Assembly: GCA_964485515.1 (NCBI GenBank) | Contig: CAZALT010000125.1 | Location: 1-10,530 of the forward strand | Length of the DNA: 10,530 nucleotides | Source: CAZALT01 sp964485515 | GTDB taxonomy: Bacteria > Actinomycetota > Acidimicrobiia > Acidimicrobiales > Acidimicrobilacustridaceae | Reading direction: 5' to 3' | Shown here: piece by piece, positions 6,214 to 10,530 of the stretch | How the letters are laid out: the number at the start of each line of letters is the position of its first letter | How positions within the stretch are numbered: the stretch's first letter is position 1 | The notes under the pieces: model-generated | What the model was told of the DNA's origin: nothing | The model's database searches: none | Seen by the model: only the letters and a program-made list of their open reading frames with translations | Position numbers and translations under genes: made by a program

Positions 6214-6250
6214 CTGGTCTGGCGCGCTCCTGGTCCGGCGCGCTCCTGGA
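6214..6250. repeat. 16-base tandem duplication between carD and the DAC gene
   Basis: CTGGTCTGGCGCGCTC (6214-6229) is followed directly by the same sequence with one change (6230-6245) and then by the first four bases of a third copy. It lies in the 115-base space downstream of carD and upstream of the DAC gene, outside both. It has no recognisable terminator shape. Confidence 0.75.
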
Positions 6251-6298
6251 CGGCCCGACCGGCCGAGCGAGGATCGGTCCCCGCCGAAGCGCCGGGTG

Positions 6299-6823
6299 CT
6301 ACTCGTCGTCGGGTGCTGGCTCGCCGGTGTCGAGCGCGGCGTTGATTCGCTCCATGACGGCGTCGGTGTCGATGCTCCACGAGACCGACAGCTCGGACAC
6401 GAGGATGTGCTCGGCGGCCGTCTGCATCGACTTCTCCGCGGTGGAGAGGGTGCCGCTCTTCTCCCGGTTGGCCAGGTTGCGGACCACCTCGGCGCACTCG
6501 TAGATGTCGCCAGACTTCAGCTTCTCCTGGTGGTTCTTGAACCGCCGGGACCAGTTGGCGGGGACACGCACGTTGGTGGTGGCCAGCACGGCCAGCACCT
6601 CGTCGGCTTCGTCGGGCGAGATGGGGTCGCGCACCCCGAGGTCGGCGGCGCGCTCTTCGGGGACCGACACCTTCATGTCGCCGCTCGTTCCGTAGCCACG
6701 GGCAGGCACGACCAGGTCGAGGTAGACCACCGGCTCACCATCGATCTCTCGCGTGGACCGACCCACGATCTCCGCGGTCCCATGAGCGGGGTAGATCACT
6801 CTGCTGCCGATCTTGTACGCCAA
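6299..6823 (-). CDS. carD: CarD family RNA polymerase-binding transcription regulator
   Basis: A 174-residue CarD protein, slightly longer than the 162 residues of mycobacterial CarD. CarD binds the RNA polymerase beta subunit and stabilises the open promoter complex. The N-terminal RNAP-interacting domain (1-60) starts AYKIGSRVIYPAHG. The C-terminal helical DNA-binding domain includes NWSRRFKNHQEKL (90-102); its Trp91 aligns with the mycobacterial Trp85 that wedges into the promoter bubble. Arg25 is conserved, but Ser53 stands where mycobacterial CarD has Arg47. The start is TTG at 6823, because GAGGA lies 7 bases upstream and homologues begin at this point. ATG at 6853 would add ten residues. 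The C-terminus is acidic. It is divergent from the RlmG-like gene and upstream of the DAC gene. Confidence 0.95.
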   Translation of the reverse strand: MAYKIGSRVIYPAHGTAEIVGRSTREIDGEPVVYLDLVVPARGYGTSGDMKVSVPEERAADLGVRDPISPDEADEVLAVLATTNVRVPANWSRRFKNHQEKLKSGDIYECAEVVRNLANREKSGTLSTAEKSMQTAAEHILVSELSVSWSIDTDAVMERINAALDTGEPAPDDE

Positions 6824-6830
6824 CGTGCAC

Positions 6831-6835
6831 TCCTC
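6831..6835 (-). promoter_or_regulatory. Shine-Dalgarno sequence deciding the carD TTG start
   Basis: GAGGA on the minus strand, 7 bases before TTG 6823. It is one of only two clear ribosome-binding sites in the window; most other genes have none. A possible -10, TACAGT, lies at 6946-6951 on the minus strand, which would give carD a leader of roughly 115 bases; this promoter is weakly supported. Confidence 0.7.
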
Positions 6836-7029
6836 GTATTGCGGACGAACCATCGTGCCAGACCGCAGCGCGGATACCCGATTCGCGACCCGTGACCGGT
6901 GCCACGCGGACCGAGGTCGACGTTCCGGCTCTTCGGCGGGGCTCAACTGTAGGGGCCTATCGGTCGATTCGCACCGGGGTGAAGCACTCGACGGCCGAAG
7001 TGCGGCATCGAAGTCCTCCGTCAGGTGAG

Positions 7030-7035
7030 TAGCGT
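7030..7035 (+). promoter_or_regulatory. Candidate -10 element of the RlmG-like gene
   Basis: TAGCGT ends 10 bases before the ATG at 7046. If this is the promoter, the upstream in-frame GTG at 7025 would not be in the transcript, which argues for the ATG as the start. Confidence 0.4.
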
Positions 7036-7045
7036 CGCGGCGCCG

Positions 7046-8317
7046 ATGACCGACCCCGACCTCTTCACCGTGCCTCAGGGCAGCTTCGCGCTGTCTCGCC
7101 TCCACGACGCCCCGGGTAGCCCGTTGCGTGCGTGGGATGCCGCCGACGCCTACGTCCTCGACCACCTCGGCTCCGTGGACCTCCATGGCCGTTCGGTCGC
7201 GATCGTCAACGACGCTCACGGGGCGCTCACGGTCGCCCTCGCTGAGCACCGGCCGACGGTCATGTCGGACTCGTTCGTGGCCCACCTCGCGACCGTCGCC
7301 AACCTCCAGCGCAACGGGTTCCGAGTCGATGCGGCCACCGCCGCATCGACCCTCGACCCCGTCGCCCCGGGCATCGATCTCGCGATCGTCAAGGTGCCCA
7401 AGTCCATCGCCCTGCTCGACCACCAGCTCCGAGCACTGGCACCGCACCTGACGGCGGACGCCGTCGTCGTCGGCGCCGGGATGACCCGCCACGTCCACGC
7501 GTCCACGCTCGACGCGTTCGAGCGCTCCATCGGACCCACCACCACGTCGCTCGCTCGCCGCAAGGCACGCCTCATCCACGCCGTCGCCGCACGTCGAGAC
7601 CCGGACCCAGGGTCCGCGCTCGGCACCGATCCTGTCGGGTGGCCTCGGTTCACGCTGCCGTCGGGCACGGTCGTGGTCAGCGGGCCAGGCGTGTTCGCCG
7701 CCGGCAAGCTCGACATCGGCACGCGGCTCCTGCTCGACCACCTCTCGACCCGCCCCGTCGACGATGGGCCCACCACGGTGATCGACCTCGGCTGCGGCAA
7801 CGGCGTGGTCGGCACGACCATCGCCCGACGCAACCCGAGCGCGTCGGTGACCTTCGTCGACGAGTCCTACCTCGCCATCGCCTCGGCGCGAGCGACGGTG
7901 AGCGAGACCGCGCTCGCCGGCCGAGCGGCCGATCACGCCACCGTGGATGGGTCCTTGGCGGACCGCTGCCGGTTCCTCGTCGGCGACGCGCTCGCCACCG
8001 GCGCAGACGTGCTCAACACCGGCGCCGAGGCGCTCGACGACGCGCTCGACACCGGCGGGACCAGCGACGGATCCATCGCCACCGCGTCCGCCGACCTGGT
8101 GGTGATCAACCCGCCGTTCCACGACGATCACGCCGTCGGTGACGCCATCGCCTGGCGGATGTTCACCGGAGCGCGGCGCGTGCTGCGACCCGGTGGGGAG
8201 ATCCTCGTGGTCGGCAACCGACACCTCGGCTACCACGCCAAGATCCGTCGACTGTTCGGGAACGGCACCGTGGTCACGTCGAACCCGAAGTTCGTCGTCA
8301 TCTCGGCCATCGGCTGA
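7046..8317 (+). CDS. rlmG: RlmG-like class I SAM methyltransferase (23S rRNA guanine-N2 type)
   Basis: A 423-residue protein with the two-part layout of the RlmG/RsmC rRNA m2G methyltransferases. An N-terminal half (about 1-190) has a degenerate methyltransferase fold and serves RNA binding; a catalytic domain follows from about 200. VIDLGCGNG (245-253) binds S-adenosylmethionine, FVDES (270-274) follows the next strand, and NPPFHD (355-360) is the catalytic NPPF motif. The end, NRHLGYHAKIRRLFG then SNPKFVVISA, matches the RlmG tail better than that of RsmC. RlmG methylates G1835 of E. coli 23S rRNA; the target here is inferred. ATG 7046 is preferred over GTG 7025 because TAGCGT sits 10 bases before it; neither has a Shine-Dalgarno sequence. 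A Thr/Gly/Asp-rich insertion (about 316-346) precedes NPPF. It is divergent from carD. Confidence 0.85.
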   Translation: MTDPDLFTVPQGSFALSRLHDAPGSPLRAWDAADAYVLDHLGSVDLHGRSVAIVNDAHGALTVALAEHRPTVMSDSFVAHLATVANLQRNGFRVDAATAASTLDPVAPGIDLAIVKVPKSIALLDHQLRALAPHLTADAVVVGAGMTRHVHASTLDAFERSIGPTTTSLARRKARLIHAVAARRDPDPGSALGTDPVGWPRFTLPSGTVVVSGPGVFAAGKLDIGTRLLLDHLSTRPVDDGPTTVIDLGCGNGVVGTTIARRNPSASVTFVDESYLAIASARATVSETALAGRAADHATVDGSLADRCRFLVGDALATGADVLNTGAEALDDALDTGGTSDGSIATASADLVVINPPFHDDHAVGDAIAWRMFTGARRVLRPGGEILVVGNRHLGYHAKIRRLFGNGTVVTSNPKFVVISAIG

Positions 8318-8340
8318 GAGCGCCCCCGGCACGCGCCAGG

Positions 8341-8528
8341 TCAGATCTCGGCGAGCACCGCCTCCGTGTACCCCGTGAGCGTGTTGTTCGTCGACGAACA
8401 GGTGCTGCGTGCCGGCGCTGATGTCGCGGAAGCAGCGCTGCACGACGCTCGGATCCTTGAGCCCGTCCGATCCCGCCCAGGTGTAGCGCGAACCGGCACG
8501 CATCGACGACGCGCGTCGCCCACGCATC
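8341..8528 (-). pseudogene. Frameshifted C-terminal remnant of an acyl-CoA dehydrogenase-like flavoprotein
   Basis: No intact gene lies here, but pieces in different minus-strand frames join into the end of an acyl-CoA dehydrogenase or group D flavin monooxygenase. One frame (about 8387-8494) reads GSRYTWAGSDGLKDPSVV and then QRCFRDISAGTQHLFVDE, the usual C-terminal motif (LQRCFRDI.A..QH). At 8386 one extra base shifts to a second frame that ends NTLTGYTEAVLAEI and TGA at 8341. Upstream, a third frame gives DAWATRVVDACRFA (about 8488-8528), which suits the preceding helix and implies another shift near 8495. No earlier part of the gene is recognisable. It is therefore a decayed fragment, convergent with the RlmG-like gene. 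The 8386 shift could be a sequencing error, but the missing 5' part could not. Confidence 0.6.
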
Positions 8529-8592
8529 GCAGGGGCGACAGGCGTCACACCCGCAGGTCCTCCCGAAAGGTGGGCTCGGCCGCTCGTCGCCG

Positions 8593-8598
8593 TATCGT
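8593..8598 (+). promoter_or_regulatory. Possible -10 element of the helicase gene
   Basis: TATCGT fits TANNNT and would give the helicase an untranslated leader of about 80 bases, unlike the leaderless genes nearby. A 7-base inverted repeat, GTCCTCC (8557-8563) and GGAGGAC (8599-8605), brackets it. There is no clear -35 box. Apart from this and the flavoprotein relic, I see nothing in the 8318-8684 space. Confidence 0.3.
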
Positions 8599-8684
8599 GG
8601 AGGACTGCCCAAAATCGATCCGAGTCGTACGTCGCTCCCGCGAGAACGCAGCCGGGAGAAGCAGCGCCTCAAACGGAGCCTGTG

Positions 8685-10530
8685 ATGAACGACCAAACCC
8701 CCGATGCACCCATCGGTGATCCGAACGACGACCAGCCGACGCCGACCGCGCCGGCCGATGCCGACGCTCCGACGACCTTCTTCGACGAGTCCGATGACGC
8801 GGCGCCAGAGCCCACCGACTCCAAGCCGCTCGACGAGGCCGTCGGTCCCGAGTCGGCGATCACCGCGCCTGCTCCTGCCGAGCCAGCACCAGCACCAGAC
8901 GAGATCGGAGCCGAAGCACCTGCACCGACCGAGTCCGTGGACCCAGAGCCACCGGCCGAGTCCGTGGAGCCAGCGCCCGAGCCAGTGCCCGAAGTCGTCG
9001 AAGCCGAGCCGGCCGACGCGCCCGCCGGTCCGACCTTCGCCAGCCTGGGCCTCAACCCCGCCATCGTCGATGCGCTGACCCAGCTCGGCTACGAGGAGCC
9101 CACCCCGATCCAACGCGAGGCCATCCCCGTCCTGCTCGGCGGTCGTGACCTCCTCGGCCAGGCTGCCACCGGCACCGGCAAGACCGCATCCTTCGCGCTC
9201 CCCATCCTGGAGCGGCTCAGCGAGACACCGCGCGGCGCCCGATCCGGCCCGATCGCACTCGTGCTCACCCCCACCCGAGAGCTCGCCGTGCAGGTGTCCG
9301 AAGCCACCTACAAGTACGGCCGCGGTGTCGACGCACGCGTCGTGCCGGTCTACGGCGGTCAGCACATCGGGCGGCAGCTCGAGCTCCTGCGCCGCGGTGC
9401 CGACGTCGTCGTCGCCACCCCCGGCCGCGCCGTCGACCACATCAAGCGCGGCTCGCTCCCCCTCGACGGCATCGAGATCGTCGTGCTCGACGAGGCCGAC
9501 GAGATGCTCGACATGGGCTTCGCCGAGGACCTCGACGCCATCCTCCAGGCCACCCCTGCCGACCGTCAGACGGTCCTCTTCTCGGCCACCATGCCCAAGC
9601 GCATCGACGCCATCGCTCGCCGCCACCAGCACGACCCGGTCCGGGTCGAGATCGGTGCCGGCTCCACCAAGAAGGGCGCCGCGCCGCAGGTCGCCCAACG
9701 CGCCTACATCGTCAACCGCGCTCAGAAACCCGCCGCCCTGGGCCGCATCCTCGACGTCGAGTCGCCGCTGTCCACCATCGTGTTCTGTCGCACCCGCATC
9801 GAGGTCGACTCCCTGGCCGAGACGCTCAACGGCCGCGGCTACCGCTCCGAAGCGCTCCACGGCGGCATGAGCCAGGAGCAGCGCGACCGCGCCATGGGCC
9901 GGCTCAAGAACGGCACCGCCGATCTCCTCATCGCCACCGACGTCGCCGCCCGCGGCCTCGACATCGACCAGCTCACCCACGTCGTGAACTACGACGTGCC
10001 CTCCGCCCCCGAGGCCTACGTCCACCGCATCGGCCGAGTCGGTCGCGCCGGCCGTGAGGGTGTGGCGATCACCATCGCCGAGCCCCGCGAGCAGCACCTG
10101 CTCAAGAACATCGAGCGCTACACGAAGCAGGCGGTCGAAGTCGTCGATGTCCCATCCGTCGCCGACCTCCGGGCCCGTCGGCTCGAGCTCACCGCGGCGA
10201 CCATCCGCGAGTCGCTCGCCGCCGCCGACCTCGACCGCTACCTGCCCCTCCTCGCTGATCTCACCGTCGACTCCGACGTCCGCGAGGTGGCCCTCGCCGC
10301 GCTGCGTCTCGCCCACCAGGCATCAGGTGACGACAACGACGAGGTGCACATCCCCCCCGTCGCGATTCGCCCACCGAAGAAGGGCAAGAAGTTCGACAAG
10401 TTCGACAAGTTCGACAAGTCGGGGAAGCCTGGGAAGTCCGGCAAGTTCGACAAGACCGGCAAGTTCGACAAGACCGGCAAGTTCGACAAGACCGGCAAGG
10501 GCAAGGCCGGTCGCTACGACGGCGCCGTCA
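8685..10530 (+). CDS. deaD: DEAD-box ATP-dependent RNA helicase (DeaD/CshA-like), 3' end beyond the window
   Basis: 615 codons are visible with no stop before the edge. ATG 8685 is set by GGAG 6 bases upstream. Residues 1-115 are a disordered, acidic Pro/Ala/Glu/Asp extension. The helicase core spans about 117-480. It has Q motif GYEEPTPIQ (135-143), motif I ATGTGKT (161-167), PTREL (196-200), TPGR (245-248), DEAD (269-272), SAT (300-302), IVFCRTR (365-371), ATDVAARGLDI (417-427) and HRIGRVGRAGR (447-457). All are intact, so it should unwind RNA using ATP. The following region (PSVADLRARR and on, 489-545) resembles that after the core in actinobacterial DeaD. From 563 the tail is basic: twelve tripeptides ending in Lys (FDK, SGK, TGK), a likely RNA-binding tail. 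Such helicases act in ribosome assembly, RNA decay and cold adaptation. Confidence 0.95.
   Translation, partial: MNDQTPDAPIGDPNDDQPTPTAPADADAPTTFFDESDDAAPEPTDSKPLDEAVGPESAITAPAPAEPAPAPDEIGAEAPAPTESVDPEPPAESVEPAPEPVPEVVEAEPADAPAGPTFASLGLNPAIVDALTQLGYEEPTPIQREAIPVLLGGRDLLGQAATGTGKTASFALPILERLSETPRGARSGPIALVLTPTRELAVQVSEATYKYGRGVDARVVPVYGGQHIGRQLELLRRGADVVVATPGRAVDHIKRGSLPLDGIEIVVLDEADEMLDMGFAEDLDAILQATPADRQTVLFSATMPKRIDAIARRHQHDPVRVEIGAGSTKKGAAPQVAQRAYIVNRAQKPAALGRILDVESPLSTIVFCRTRIEVDSLAETLNGRGYRSEALHGGMSQEQRDRAMGRLKNGTADLLIATDVAARGLDIDQLTHVVNYDVPSAPEAYVHRIGRVGRAGREGVAITIAEPREQHLLKNIERYTKQAVEVVDVPSVADLRARRLELTAATIRESLAAADLDRYLPLLADLTVDSDVREVALAALRLAHQASGDDNDEVHIPPVAIRPPKKGKKFDKFDKFDKSGKPGKSGKFDKTGKFDKTGKFDKTGKGKAGRYDGAV
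10392..10499 (+). repeat. 9-base in-frame repeat coding the helicase tail
   Basis: Twelve 9-base units: three TTCGACAAG, then TCGGGGAAG, CCTGGGAAG and TCCGGCAAG, then an 18-base pair of units (TTCGACAAGACCGGCAAG) three times without a change. All end in AAG (Lys). The period is a multiple of three, so copy-number change would lengthen or shorten the tail without a frameshift. The identical 18-base copies suggest recent expansion. Confidence 0.95.

Noticed and set aside
8341..8523. Stand-alone 60-codon gene on the minus strand
   Set aside because: Its first part is Arg/Ser/Ala noise; only the last 14 residues are meaningful, and they continue the flavoprotein motif from another frame, so it is part of the relic.
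6824..8548. Upstream extension of the carD frame
   Set aside because: It crosses the whole RlmG-like gene in antisense and has no ribosome-binding site; the TTG at 6823 has a good one and matches the family N-terminus. Only its first codons are informative, as part of the flavoprotein relic.
8557..8605. Riboswitch or RNA thermometer in the helicase leader
   Set aside because: The only structure I found is a 7-base inverted repeat around the possible -10, mostly outside the leader; I recognise no known riboswitch core.
8298..10316. Long open frame on the minus strand (672 codons)
   Set aside because: It is the antisense shadow of the DEAD-box helicase, whose motifs on the plus strand are complete; the Gly/Val/Asp-rich product has no recognisable fold.

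Overview
The window is very GC-rich, and its proteins are rich in Ala, Arg, Asp and Val. It holds a CarD-type RNA polymerase-binding protein, a DUF305 membrane protein and several starts (GTG, TTG) with no Shine-Dalgarno sequence. Together these suggest a high-GC actinobacterium, perhaps from the Acidimicrobiia; the class is a guess from general character, not from a marker gene. I see no phage, transposon, plasmid, CRISPR or RNA gene. This looks like ordinary chromosome with unusual intergenic repeats.

Layout, left to right. (1) 44-179: a noncoding array of 8-base units. (2) 184-1794, minus: an ABC-F protein with two ATPase domains. (3) 1846-1969: a second array of 8/9-base units. (4) 1958-2743, minus: a single ABC ATPase, overlapped by GTGA with (5) 2740-3477, minus: a nine-cysteine protein resembling the CxxCxxCC (YkgJ) class. 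(6) 3559-4242, plus: a DUF305 membrane-anchored protein. It converges, across a hairpin and four 13-base repeats, on (7) 4306-5052, minus: a membrane-anchored YceI-type lipid-binding protein. (8) 5191-6183, minus: a protein with a C-terminal diadenylate cyclase-type (DAC) domain and an unrecognised N-terminal half. (9) 6299-6823, minus: CarD, with a TTG start fixed by a good Shine-Dalgarno sequence. (10) 7046-8317, plus: an RlmG-type rRNA guanine methyltransferase. (11) 8341-8528, minus: a frameshifted C-terminal scrap of an acyl-CoA dehydrogenase-like flavoprotein. (12) 8685 to the right edge, plus: a DEAD-box RNA helicase with an acidic Pro/Ala/Glu N-terminus and a lysine-rich tripeptide-repeat tail, cut by the window end.

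Functionally the window mixes translation and RNA functions (ABC-F, RlmG-like enzyme, helicase), transcription and second-messenger functions (CarD, DAC protein) and envelope functions (DUF305, YceI). The only tight operon is the cysteine-rich protein plus the ABC ATPase. Two patterns cross gene boundaries. Six genes carry a TANNNT hexamer 6-10 bases before the start codon, as expected for leaderless transcripts. Five intergenic spaces carry short tandem or near-tandem repeats located just after a stop codon. The DAC protein with its unknown N-terminal region next to carD, the stop-codon repeats and the flavoprotein relic are the observations most worth following.
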